Positions 49,901-58,607 of a stretch of 64,000 nt of DNA are shown in pieces (position 1 is the first letter of the stretch; every line of letters starts with the position of its first letter). The position numbers and the translations under genes are program-made. Origin of the DNA: Kitasatospora sp. A2-31. Lineage in GTDB: Bacteria > Actinomycetota > Actinomycetes > Streptomycetales > Streptomycetaceae. The stretch spans positions 54,943 through 118,942 of the forward strand of contig NZ_JAKNTA010000018.1 of assembly GCF_022288725.1 (NCBI RefSeq), given 5' to 3'. A model generated the notes under the pieces. The model worked only from the letters and a program-made list of their open reading frames with translations. It searched no databases and was not told the DNA's origin.

Positions 49901-50437
49901 TCAGCCGCGGACGGTGGTCGGGGTGGCGAGCGCGGTGAGGGCGGCGGCGACGGTGTCGGCGAGCGTGTCCGCTACGGGCAGCCACGGCATGAGGCTGGAG
50001 AGCAGGACGCGGTTGGCCTGCTGGACGGGGTCGGCCGGGTCGCAGCCGACGACCACCGTCCCGCCGTACGGGGAGAACAGGCCGGCCTCGTAGCAGTCGT
50101 GCACGCGCACGTGGCCGATCGGGTTCCAGAACAGGACGGCGCTGGTGCGGCGGATGTTGCGGTCCTGCCAGCCGAAGGGTGCCCACGCGGCGTAGGGGTC
50201 GGTGGCCCGGTTGCGGGAGGGGCGGGGATTGAGGACGGTGCCCTCGAAGCCGGCGCTCGCCAGCAACTCGACCGCCTCCCACTGCCAGTCCGGGCAGCCG
50301 ACGGTCGCACCGGCGAGGAACACCGACGGCAGAGCGTCCGGCTCGTACGGCTCCGGGGCCTCGATGTAGCGCAGGGACACGATGGTGAGGGCACTGCCGA
50401 GGGCGGTGCCCCGGTGGTGGACGGGTGGTGAGGACAT
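49901..50437 (-). CDS. Nucleoside 2-deoxyribosyltransferase-like protein
   Basis: 178 aa. The pattern SVFLAGATVGCPDWQWEAVE, then TVLNPRPSRNRATDPYAAWA, and QDRNIRRTSAVLFWNPIGHV matches the Nuc_deoxyri_tr2 family: an FLAG-like strand, a substrate loop, and a helix after acidic/Trp residues. Members cleave or exchange nucleoside N-glycosidic bonds. It lies upstream of GH15, within an operon rich in nucleotide-type enzymes further on. Confidence 0.78.
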   Translation of the reverse strand: MSSPPVHHRGTALGSALTIVSLRYIEAPEPYEPDALPSVFLAGATVGCPDWQWEAVELLASAGFEGTVLNPRPSRNRATDPYAAWAPFGWQDRNIRRTSAVLFWNPIGHVRVHDCYEAGLFSPYGGTVVVGCDPADPVQQANRVLLSSLMPWLPVADTLADTVAAALTALATPTTVRG

Positions 50438-50506
50438 CGGCTCTCTGTGGTCGAAGGGGTGCGGCCCTGGCCCGAACGGCCGCCATGGGGTGGAGCGGGG
50501 TGAAGT

Positions 50507-50746
50507 TCAGCCGGTGCGGCGGGTGCCGGATCGGCGGGAGTTCTGCGAGGGTGCGCGGTGGTTGACCAGGCGGTCGGCGACGCCGAGGGTGGTCAGGGCG
50601 GCTGCGGCGAAGATGCCGAGGTAGATGGGCTGGCCGATCTCGGTGAGGTGCTCCAGCAGGTAGATCGCGCAGCCGCCGACGAGGACGCCGAGCAGGAAGC
50701 ACAGCACGGCGAGGGCGATCCGCCCAGGTTTCGGCCGGGCGCTCAC
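50507..50746 (-). CDS. Small membrane protein
   Basis: 79 aa from GTG 50746, overlapping the regulator stop. Two hydrophobic segments (IALAVLCFLLGVLVGGCAIY and LGIFAAAALTTLGVADRL) and a basic C terminus (NHRAPSQNSRRSGTRRTG). Function unknown. Confidence 0.65.
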   Translation of the reverse strand: MSARPKPGRIALAVLCFLLGVLVGGCAIYLLEHLTEIGQPIYLGIFAAAALTTLGVADRLVNHRAPSQNSRRSGTRRTG

Positions 50747-51261
50747 GGTGCCGCGCTCTTCGTCCCGGCGGTGCGGGCGAGCGGTTCGGCCGGCCACGTG
50801 GGGTCGATGTCGCTCAGCAGCACCAGCTCGGCGAGGACACCGACGACGACGGCCTGGGGTGGGGAGTCGACGTTCAGCGTGGTGAGGAGGGTCTTGGTGT
50901 AGGTGCGCATCGTCGTCGGGGAGATGCCGAAGTCGGCGGTCAGCTCCGGGGTGCTGCGACCGCCCGCCCAGCCGCGGAGGATCTGCGACAGTCGAGGGGC
51001 GAGGGAGGGCTTGATGGCCAGTGCCCCGCTGGGGTGCACGGGCTGGGTGACGATCCGGTGGGCGGTGGCCCAGGCGGCGAGCTGGAGCAGGGTGCGGGTG
51101 CCGGTCGTTACGAGGACCGCCTCGATCGCGCTGCGGACGTCATCCAGGCGCAGCCGCGTCTCGGGGTCGGCGGCGATCTGCTCGAAGCTGGCTCCGGCGG
51201 CGGCCAGGACGATCAGCCGAAGCTCGGCGGCAGCGAGGGCGGGCAAGGGGGCGGTGAGCAC
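50743..51261 (-). CDS. Small regulator with a LuxR-type HTH and a degenerate second copy
   Basis: 172 aa from GTG 51261 (GGAGAAG upstream). The C-terminal half (LSQILRGWAGGRSTPELTAD, then FGISPTTMRTYTKTLLTTLN) is a LuxR/GerE-type HTH. The N-terminal half (AAELRLIVLAAAGASFEQIA, then DPETRLRLDDVRSAIEAVL) has the same helical layout and may be a diverged duplicate. No receiver or sensor domain. It probably regulates the surrounding operon. Confidence 0.68.
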   Translation of the reverse strand: MLTAPLPALAAAELRLIVLAAAGASFEQIAADPETRLRLDDVRSAIEAVLVTTGTRTLLQLAAWATAHRIVTQPVHPSGALAIKPSLAPRLSQILRGWAGGRSTPELTADFGISPTTMRTYTKTLLTTLNVDSPPQAVVVGVLAELVLLSDIDPTWPAEPLARTAGTKSAAP

Positions 51262-51294
51262 AGCGGCTTCTCCAACAGGGTGGTTCGGACGGCT

Positions 51295-52824
51295 TCACAG
51301 GTGCTGCGGGATCGGCGCAGCCGGTGCCGCCAGGTGGAACAGCAGACGTGCTCCGAACCGCTCGGCCTGCCCGGTACCGACGACCAGCACCAGGTCGCCC
51401 TCGGCGGCCAGCTCGCCGATGCGCTGCTCGGGGCCGGGCTCGCACGGTCCCGAGCGGGCGCGCTGGACCTTGCCGTCGCCGAGCATGCGGCGGGCGGCCT
51501 GCTCGACGACGTCCAGCGGGTCGGGCACGGTGTGGCGGACCAGCGTGGTGCTGACCGGCAGCAGCAGCGCGTGGTCCACGCCCTTGAGCGCGGCGCCGAG
51601 GTCGGCCGCGTGCTCGCTGGTGCGGGCGATGCCGTCCGGCTCCAGGACGACGAGCAGGGAGCCCTCGGTGAGCATCCGGGCGGCCTCCACGTCCTGGGCG
51701 ACCTCGCGCGGATGCCGGGCCCGGGAGTCGACCACCGCGATGCCGCGGTACGAGCCGACCGTGGACAGCGAGCGCTCCACCCCGCGGAAGGAGGCGGCGC
51801 GATCGGCGACGGCCTGCGGCTCCTCGCCGAGGACTAGGGCGGTGGCGATGGCCGCGCACAACGCCAGCGCGTGGTGGCGGCCGGCCACCGGGAGGACGAA
51901 GGCGTGGTCCCTCTCCTGGTAGCGCAGGACGACGCGGAAGTCCTCGCCCGTCCAGCGCGGCGTCATGATCCACACGGTGGAGGCGGGGTCGGTGCCGACG
52001 GTGACGACCCGCTGGCCGGGAACGGGACGGTCGCCGAGGCGTTCGCGCAGGTTCGCCACGCTGGTGTCCCAGGTCGGCAGGACGACCACGCTCGCGGTTC
52101 GGGCGAGCCGTTCGGCGGCGTCGAGCCCGGCGATGTTGTCCTCGAAGTGCGGCGCGTTGGCGCTGGTGGCGAGGATCAGCGCGGCGGTGAACTTGGGCTC
52201 GGTGTGAAGGAAGTGCGGGGCGGGGCGGTGCTGCCAGGCAGCGGGCGGAGCGGCCTCGTGGGTGCCGGCGTCCGGGCACAGATCCACGACGATCCGGCTG
52301 CCGCCGCCCGCGTGCCCGGCCACGCCGTCGCGGGCCGGCGCGGTCAGCACCCAGCCCGTCTGCCCGTCGTCGAGGACGTGAGCGAGGGCGGCTGCCGCGG
52401 TCGCGGTGCTGTGACTGCCCCCCACGGCCACCGCCCCGGAGGCGGCCTGGACTGAGATGGCCTTGAGCGCGAGGGCACGTGGAAGGATCGGCAGCCGCAG
52501 CACCTGGGCGCGGTCCAGCTCGGGGTGCGGCCCGGCGACGACGCCCGACCACACCACCGCCGTACGGTCGGTGCGGACGTGCCCGGCCTCGAACCCGACG
52601 AGGACCCGCACGCCCGCCGCTTCGAGAGCGGCGACGACGGGGCTGTGCTGGTCGGCCTCGCGGATGCTGCCGGTGACGTCGGCTCCCGCCTCGGCCAGCC
52701 ACCGGGCCAGGCCCTCCATGCCGGGGGCGGCGACGTCGACCAGGTGCACGGCCGCCAACAGACCGGGCACGACCGGAAGCGCCTGGGTGCCGACAACGGT
52801 CTCGGGGCGGGTGGTGGTGTCCAT
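51295..52824 (-). CDS. MurC-like Mur-ligase family protein with a degenerate P-loop
   Basis: 509 aa, ATG 52824 with GGAG upstream. The N-terminal Rossmann part (VHLVDVAAPGMEGLARWLAE, then VLVGFEAGHVRTDRTAVVWS) follows MurC closely. At the ATP-binding site MurC has AGTHGKTT, but here residues 135-142 read GGSHSTAT, without the lysine. The central and C-terminal domains are recognisable (MARMLTEGSLLVVLEPDG-like). It may use an altered mechanism, or be a non-catalytic homologue. It sits between a GS-type ligase and a regulator, suggesting a role in amide-bond formation on a soluble metabolite rather than in cell-wall synthesis. Confidence 0.75.
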   Translation of the reverse strand: MDTTTRPETVVGTQALPVVPGLLAAVHLVDVAAPGMEGLARWLAEAGADVTGSIREADQHSPVVAALEAAGVRVLVGFEAGHVRTDRTAVVWSGVVAGPHPELDRAQVLRLPILPRALALKAISVQAASGAVAVGGSHSTATAAAALAHVLDDGQTGWVLTAPARDGVAGHAGGGSRIVVDLCPDAGTHEAAPPAAWQHRPAPHFLHTEPKFTAALILATSANAPHFEDNIAGLDAAERLARTASVVVLPTWDTSVANLRERLGDRPVPGQRVVTVGTDPASTVWIMTPRWTGEDFRVVLRYQERDHAFVLPVAGRHHALALCAAIATALVLGEEPQAVADRAASFRGVERSLSTVGSYRGIAVVDSRARHPREVAQDVEAARMLTEGSLLVVLEPDGIARTSEHAADLGAALKGVDHALLLPVSTTLVRHTVPDPLDVVEQAARRMLGDGKVQRARSGPCEPGPEQRIGELAAEGDLVLVVGTGQAERFGARLLFHLAAPAAPIPQHL

Positions 52825-52911
52825 GATGTTCTCCAACAGGGAAGCAGGGTGTGGGGGTTGGGTCCGGGCCGGGCGCGAGGAGGGGGATTCGACCCGCGAC
52901 CGGCCCGGGGC

Positions 52912-54324
52912 TCATGCCTGGACGAGACCGCGCTCGACCTCGGCGTCGGTGACCACACGGGCGTGGTGGTCCAGGTCCATGCGGGCGATCCGGGCCAGGT
53001 GCGCAACCACCCGTTCCTCCAGCAGCGCACCGGCCAGCGTGCTGGCCTCGAACGCGGCGACGGCCTCATCCAGCGACTGCGGCACCAGCGGCACATCCCG
53101 CTGCTCGTAGGCGTCGCCGACGGTGGGCTGCGGGGGCTTGAGGCCGGCCTCGATGCCGTGCCGGATGCCGGCGAACACCGCGGCCAGGGCGAGCATCGGG
53201 TTGGCGTCCGCGCCCGGCAGCCGCACCTCCAGCCGCAGGCTGCGGCCGTGGCCGACCACCCGCACCGCGCACGTCCGGTTGTCCCAGCCCCAGGCAAGCC
53301 GGGCCGGCGCGAAGGAGTGCGGCTGCAGGCGCTTGTAGCTGTTCACGTACGGCGCCCACATCGGCGCGACCTCCGGCAGTACCGTCAGCAGCCCGGCCAC
53401 CGCCTGCTCGCCCAGCTCCGACAGTTCGGTCCCGTACTGCGGGTCGGCGGCCAGCACCGGCCGGTTGTCGAAGTCGGCCAGCGACACGTGCAGATGCAGG
53501 CCGCTGCCGACGTCGGTGGACGGGGCCGCCATGAACGACGCCATCAACCCGGCGTCCTCGGCGACCGTCTTCGCGGCGTGCTTGAACAGCACGTGCTGCT
53601 CGCACGCCGCCACCGCCTCCCCGTACGGGAAGGTCACCTCGATCTGACCGGGGGCGCCTTCGCCCTTGACGGCCTCGACCGGCATGCCGGCGGCGGCCAG
53701 GACCTGGCGGAGCCGGCGTCCGAAATCCCGCACCGTGGACGGCTGGTCGAGGGCGTAGTCACGGTTGTCCCGGGCTGCGGGGCGAAGTCCCCGCCAGCCG
53801 ACCGCCGCCGAGTCCCGGGCGGTGCCCTCGTAGAGCACGAACTCCGTCTCGATCCCCACCGCCGGAACCACACCGAGCCCGGCGAGCCGGTGCAGCTGCT
53901 CGGCCAGCACCGTGCCCGGAGCCAGCGGGTGCGGGTAGCCATGGCTGATCGGCTCGGCGAGCACCAGAGCGGTGCCCGGCAGCCACGGCAACACCCGGGC
54001 CCGCCGGGTGTCGGGCAGCAGAGCGACGTCACCGAACCCGGACTGCCAGGAGAACGGACCGCTGACCGCCGGGGTCATCCCCAGGTCGGTGCCGAGCACG
54101 TACCCGCACATCTCCGGGGACAGCGCCCCCGACCGCAGCCGCTCCACCAGCTGGGCCGCGTCGTACTCCTTGCCCTTGAGCCGGCCCTGCGCATCGACCG
54201 TCGCCAGCAGCACCGTGTCGATGCCGAAAGCGGAGATCAGATGCTCCAGCGGCCCGGTCGACGAGAGCGCCACCGTCCGGGACTTGGCCGCACGGGAGCG
54301 GGCGGCCCGCATCGTCGCCCTCAT
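52912..54324 (-). CDS. Glutamine-synthetase-family ligase
   Basis: 470 aa from ATG 54324 (ATGA overlap with the permease). Beta-Grasp part with FGIDTVLLATVDAQGRLKGK, catalytic part with VPAVGIETEFVLYEG, GQIEVTFPYGEAVAACEQHV, VGSGLHLHVSLAD and WGWDNRTCAVRVVGHG, then RLEVRLPGADANPMLALAAV. The ERPGADANPY-like motif and overall size fit the PuuA/GlnA-like gamma-glutamyl ligases for amines rather than the housekeeping enzyme. Coupling with an amino-acid/amine permease supports that. Confidence 0.87.
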   Translation of the reverse strand: MRATMRAARSRAAKSRTVALSSTGPLEHLISAFGIDTVLLATVDAQGRLKGKEYDAAQLVERLRSGALSPEMCGYVLGTDLGMTPAVSGPFSWQSGFGDVALLPDTRRARVLPWLPGTALVLAEPISHGYPHPLAPGTVLAEQLHRLAGLGVVPAVGIETEFVLYEGTARDSAAVGWRGLRPAARDNRDYALDQPSTVRDFGRRLRQVLAAAGMPVEAVKGEGAPGQIEVTFPYGEAVAACEQHVLFKHAAKTVAEDAGLMASFMAAPSTDVGSGLHLHVSLADFDNRPVLAADPQYGTELSELGEQAVAGLLTVLPEVAPMWAPYVNSYKRLQPHSFAPARLAWGWDNRTCAVRVVGHGRSLRLEVRLPGADANPMLALAAVFAGIRHGIEAGLKPPQPTVGDAYEQRDVPLVPQSLDEAVAAFEASTLAGALLEERVVAHLARIARMDLDHHARVVTDAEVERGLVQA

Positions 54325-55814
54325 ACGATCTGCGCCTCGACCCGGGCCAGGTGCGGGTCCTCCACCACCGGCACGGAGAACTTGTTGCCGGCCAGCTTCC
54401 ACCACGCCCACGCCAGCACGAGGACCACCGCGAGGGTGACGGGCGCGTAGTTGAACGTCTCGATGGTCACGGGGGCGCGCTGCGGCAGGCACACCAGCAC
54501 CGTCAAGATCACCACCCACACCACAGCGGCGATCCCGATCGGCCTGCTCCACCGGCCCAGGTTCCACGGCCCGGGGACGAACCGGCTGCCCTGCCGCAGC
54601 CGCAGGTAGACCGGGATGATGTACGAGGGGTTCATCCCGATGACGTTCACAGCCGTCACCGCGCCGTAGGCGACCGGAGACCAGAGCGAGGGGACGGCCA
54701 GGACGAAGGCCACCGACACCGCCAGCCACACGGCGGGAACCGGCACGCCGCCTGCCGAGACCCGGCGCCACGTCGCCGAGCCGGGCAGCGCACCGTCCCG
54801 CGAGAAGGCGTAGATCATGCGCGACGCGGCGGTGGTCTCCGCGCTGCCGCAGAACAGTTGGGCACCGATCACGACGAGCAGCAGCAGCTTCGCGCCGGTC
54901 GTCCCGACCGCGTCCAGGAAGATCTGGGCGGGCGGCACGGCTGCGCCGGACACGCCGGCGTAGTCCTGGACGGCGAACAGCAGTCCGGCCAGCAGCACGA
55001 ACCCCGCGAGCAAGGAGACGTAGATCGAGCGGACGATGCCGCGCGGCGCGGCGACCCGGGCGTCCTTCGTCTCCTCCGACAGGTGCGCGGAGGCGTCGTA
55101 GCCGCAGAACGTGTAGCCGCCCAGCAGCAGACCGATCGCCGAGACGTAGAGGGGGTTCGTCCAGCCGGTTCCGTTCTCGAAGTGCGCGAACACCCAGGAC
55201 AGGGACTGGTGGTGGGAGGGGACGACGGTGAGCACGGTGACGATCAGGGCGACGCCCAGAAGGTGCCACCAAACTGAGACGCTGTTGAGCAGGCTCACGA
55301 CGCGGACCCCGACAACGTTCAGCAGGGCGTGCAGCACCAGGACGCCCGCGAAAATCGTCAGGATCAGGCCCGGCGTCGGGGCGACCCCCCACTGCAGCCC
55401 GGCGAACGCGGCAATGAAGCTGGCGGCGCCGTAGTCGATGCCGGCGATCCCGCCCAACAACCCGAGGAGGTTCAACCAGCCGGTCGTCCAGCCCCACCGC
55501 GGACCGCCGAGCCGCTGGGCCATGTAGTAGAGGCCGCCGGAGGTGGGGTAGGCGCTGGTGACCTCGGCGAGCGCCGCGCCGACCAGCAGCACGGCCAGGC
55601 CGACGGCGACCCAGCCCCACATCATCACCGCCGGGCCGCCGGTCACCAGCCCGAACCCGAACAGGGTCATGCACCCGGACAGGACGCTGATCACAGAGAA
55701 GGAGACGGCGAAGTTGCCGAACCCGCCCATCCGGCGGACGAGTTCGGGCTCGTAGCCCAATGACCGAAGATGCTGGTCCTCGGGTCCGGACGCGGTGCGC
55801 TGAGGCCAGGACAT
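54321..55814 (-). CDS. APC-family amino-acid/amine permease
   Basis: 497 aa from ATG 55814. About twelve membrane segments. N-terminal GYEPELVRRMGGFGNFAVSF with SFSVISVLSGCMTLFGFGL is typical of the GABA/polyamine-type branch, and the segment GYDASAHLSEETKDARVAAP is the APC signature. It imports the substrate for the adjacent GS-type ligase by inference. First gene of the permease-ligase-MurC-like run. Confidence 0.9.
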   Translation of the reverse strand: MSWPQRTASGPEDQHLRSLGYEPELVRRMGGFGNFAVSFSVISVLSGCMTLFGFGLVTGGPAVMMWGWVAVGLAVLLVGAALAEVTSAYPTSGGLYYMAQRLGGPRWGWTTGWLNLLGLLGGIAGIDYGAASFIAAFAGLQWGVAPTPGLILTIFAGVLVLHALLNVVGVRVVSLLNSVSVWWHLLGVALIVTVLTVVPSHHQSLSWVFAHFENGTGWTNPLYVSAIGLLLGGYTFCGYDASAHLSEETKDARVAAPRGIVRSIYVSLLAGFVLLAGLLFAVQDYAGVSGAAVPPAQIFLDAVGTTGAKLLLLVVIGAQLFCGSAETTAASRMIYAFSRDGALPGSATWRRVSAGGVPVPAVWLAVSVAFVLAVPSLWSPVAYGAVTAVNVIGMNPSYIIPVYLRLRQGSRFVPGPWNLGRWSRPIGIAAVVWVVILTVLVCLPQRAPVTIETFNYAPVTLAVVLVLAWAWWKLAGNKFSVPVVEDPHLARVEAQIV

Positions 55815-55884
55815 GGCGAAACCCCCAGGGGAAGTCGGGTAGTGGGCCCGGTACGGCACCGGGCGGAAGACCGGTCGACGGTGG

Positions 55885-56859
55885 TCAGCCGGCGGCGTAG
55901 GACTGGGCCATTGCTTGCCGCAGCAGCTCGCTGGGCCGGTCCGTCAGGTTCTGCCAGGGCTGAGCGGAGATGAACGGGGCCATCGCGGCGAAGACCTCGG
56001 CGGCCTCACGACGTTGGCGACTGGCCCAGAGCGCGTGGGCGAGGTGGCTCTCATCCGTAACCGGCCACCGAGTGCCCCGTTCGCGGGCAGCCTGCCAGTG
56101 GCCGAAGGCGCGTAGCACCGTGTCGCGGACCGTCTCATCGTCCGTCCATTGCAGCTGGACGGCCTCCTTGCGCTCGGCGCGGCGGTAGCGGTCGACGTAC
56201 AGGTACAGCGGTAGCGCGTGGAGGGCGGAACCGCCTGGTGCGCCGGGCAGGTAGGTGGCCAGGAACTCTGTTGCCGGGCCAACCTCACCGCGGGCCAGCC
56301 AGAAGCGGAGCATCCGATGAAACACCTCCCGCCCCCACGGGTCGGTCCGGCGAGCCTGGTCGAACAGCCCCCAAGGACCGACCGGGAGCATCAGGTCCGG
56401 AGCCGGAACCTTGTGTTCGAGACGAGCCTGTTTGAGATCCAGCTGCGCGAGGGTGAGCAGCCCAAGCCACGGCACTGGATCGCCCCCGAGCACTGAAGCC
56501 GCCAGCCAGCACCACTGCCGGGCACCGCCTTCGAGCGCCAGGGCGTCGCGCGAGTCCGGCTGCCGCTGGCCGACCAGCAGAGCCTGATCGACAGCCACGC
56601 GGGCTCGCAGCGTCGTCAGGCCGAACGCGGCAGGCTCCTCGGCGCCCCAGTGGTGCAGGACGTCGTTGTGGCCGGCCACCGCGCCGAAGACCTGGGTGCG
56701 CGACGCCCACAAGCCGGGGTCACCCCAAGAGCGAGCCAGAAGCGTGCGCGTCGACCACCACTGTCCCTGCCGCAATTCTTCTACTGCGGACCGCAGTTCA
56801 CCGTCGTGACCAGCGGGGTGTTGCACGAGCTGATCGTCAGCCGTAGGCGCTGATGGCAT
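55885..56859 (-). CDS. Hypothetical 324-aa helical protein
   Basis: ATG 56859 with AAGGGGGAA upstream; the longer frame is noncoding. All-helical, Trp-rich repeats such as LRQGQWWSTRTLLARSWGD, WLAASVLGGDPVPWLGLLTL and HLAHALWASRQRREAAEVFA suggest a TPR-like or HEAT-like solenoid. No enzyme motif. It lies upstream of the permease (70-nt gap), so may belong to the same transcript. Family not recognised. Confidence 0.62.
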   Translation of the reverse strand: MPSAPTADDQLVQHPAGHDGELRSAVEELRQGQWWSTRTLLARSWGDPGLWASRTQVFGAVAGHNDVLHHWGAEEPAAFGLTTLRARVAVDQALLVGQRQPDSRDALALEGGARQWCWLAASVLGGDPVPWLGLLTLAQLDLKQARLEHKVPAPDLMLPVGPWGLFDQARRTDPWGREVFHRMLRFWLARGEVGPATEFLATYLPGAPGGSALHALPLYLYVDRYRRAERKEAVQLQWTDDETVRDTVLRAFGHWQAARERGTRWPVTDESHLAHALWASRQRREAAEVFAAMAPFISAQPWQNLTDRPSELLRQAMAQSYAAG

Positions 56860-57221
56860 GACCGGTTCCCCCTTCGTGGTCTGTCGGATGCCGTCCCGCC
56901 TGACCGGACAACCGAAGCCGTGGGCAGGGCGGCCAGTAGGTAGCCGGAGACACCTTCGGTTGAGCAGGCAGACGGGGCTGACCGGATCACCTCGCAACTG
57001 CGTTTCAGTGATCGGCGACTCACTGTCTCGCCTTGGCCAGAGCAGCGCCACGACAGCCAGGTGTCATCTGTCGCATGGCGAAGTCAGCAACACGTCATCG
57101 AGGAGTCATCTCGTCAGATCGCGCTGTGGAGAGGCTCCTTGTCGGGTATTGCTTGAGCCAGGCTCTCCCCGCGCAGTTCGCGGTCGGGCCAGGTTGAGAC
57201 CACGGGGGCGGAGGCCACGAT
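56860..57221. other. Divergent intergenic region
   Basis: Separates the minus-strand 324-aa gene and the plus-strand XRE/TPR regulator and should hold both promoters. No terminator or clear long palindrome is seen. No gene is supported. Confidence 0.5.
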
Positions 57222-58550
57222 ATGGCGAACAGGACGCTACTGGGTGCCCTGATCGAGAAGGAAGGATGGGAATTCCCGGACTTCCTAAGGGAGTTCAGGA
57301 GCGCCGGGAACGAGCTGGCGCGCAACCTCAAGGACCCGCGGTTCCGCAACCTGGACATGTCCGAGTCGACGTTCCGGCGCTGGGTCGCGGGGACGGTCAG
57401 CCGGCCGACAGGGGTGTTCGTACAGACGATCCAGCACCTGTTCGACAACAGGTCGATCGCCGAACTCCTCGCCCCGCCCCGAGAGGGAGACCCGACCGCA
57501 CTATCCCGGCAAGACCTTGAAAGAGAACTCGCGATGACCGCACGCGAAGCATCCGACCACGCCGCTTCCGTTGCGTCCGCCTTCCTCTCCGACCTGTCCA
57601 TAGAACAGGTCCAGGAAGACGTGCGCCGACTCGCCCGCACCTACAACAATCGGCCGCCGTTCGACGTGCTCCGCGAAGCCCGGCAGCTTCGGGCAGATGC
57701 CGAGGAGCTCCTGGACCGCACCCATATCCCCGAGCAGCGGCAGCAACTGCTGATCGTGATCGGCCAGACGACGGCCCTGCTCGCCATGACGGCATTCGAC
57801 CTCGGCTCCCTGGGCGAAGCGACCCGGCTCGCCCGGTCTGCCGGCATGTACGCCGAAGCCACCCGCTTCAACCCCCTGGCCGCATTCGCGGCCGGCACGC
57901 TCGGCATGCTTGCCTACTGGGAGGGCCGCCCCAGCGAGGCGATCCGCTTCATCCGCCAAGCCAACTCATTCACCGGTGTCGGCGCGGCCGGCCGGACCCG
58001 CATCGCCGCCATCGAGGCCAGGGCCTACGGGCACCTCGGCGACCGGCAGCGGGCGACGGCCGCGGTCGAGCGCGCACTCGACCTCGACCCCGCAGAGGTG
58101 GACGACCTCCACGACGAGGTCGCCGGCGAGTTCCTCCACGGCCCCGAGCGGATCTCGCGCTCGCACGGCACGACGTTCCTGCTCCTCCGCGACGGAGCCG
58201 GTGCCCAGGAGCACGCGAGGCGTGTGCTGGAGCTGCAGGCCGCCCTGCCCGAGGCCCAGCGGCTTCCCCGGATCGAGGCGGAGGCCCGCGCGGATCTCGC
58301 GGCAGCCCTGATTCTCGGCAGCGAGCTGGACGAGGCCGCCGAGGTCCTGGAGCCCATTAGGGCGCTCGCCCCTGAGCGCCGGGCTGCGGGTCTGGTCGAG
58401 CGAGTCGTTCATGTCGGCCGACTGCTCACTACGGAGCCGGTCAGGACCTCGCCCGGTGCCATCGCGCTCAAGGAGGCGCTCGAGGAATACACCCGGGTCG
58501 CTGCCCCGAGGCAGATCGGCGGCAGCATCTCACGACTGGCGATCGAGTAG
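57222..58550 (+). CDS. XRE-type HTH regulator with TPR domain
   Basis: 442 aa, ATG 57222. N-terminal DNA-binding part (residues ~1-90: LLGALIEKEGWEFPDFLREF, then MSESTFRRWVAGTVSRPTGV) and a long TPR region (LGSLGEATRLARSAGMYAEA, then YGHLGDRQRATAAVERALDL, then AAALILGSELDEAAEVLEPI). This is a common Streptomyces signal-responsive regulator architecture. It is divergent from the 324-aa gene and permease operon and upstream of the peptide/JmjC operon, and may control either. Confidence 0.85.
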   Translation: MANRTLLGALIEKEGWEFPDFLREFRSAGNELARNLKDPRFRNLDMSESTFRRWVAGTVSRPTGVFVQTIQHLFDNRSIAELLAPPREGDPTALSRQDLERELAMTAREASDHAASVASAFLSDLSIEQVQEDVRRLARTYNNRPPFDVLREARQLRADAEELLDRTHIPEQRQQLLIVIGQTTALLAMTAFDLGSLGEATRLARSAGMYAEATRFNPLAAFAAGTLGMLAYWEGRPSEAIRFIRQANSFTGVGAAGRTRIAAIEARAYGHLGDRQRATAAVERALDLDPAEVDDLHDEVAGEFLHGPERISRSHGTTFLLLRDGAGAQEHARRVLELQAALPEAQRLPRIEAEARADLAAALILGSELDEAAEVLEPIRALAPERRAAGLVERVVHVGRLLTTEPVRTSPGAIALKEALEEYTRVAAPRQIGGSISRLAIE

Positions 58551-58607
58551 GTCACCTCAGCCGGTGTGGGTGGGTGACCTCTGGTCCACCCACCCACATC
58601 AACCCGG

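Noticed and set aside
49869..50702. N-terminal extension of the GH15 frame to 50702 (907 codons)
   Set aside because: It overlaps the deoxyribosyltransferase-like gene in another frame and has no GH15 features; the gene begins at ATG 49868.
54325..55674. N-terminal extension of the GS-type frame to 55674 (920 codons)
   Set aside because: It is antiparallel in sense to nothing but lies inside the permease gene in another frame. Its content is Arg/Gly-rich shadow sequence. The ATGA coupling at 54324 marks the true start.
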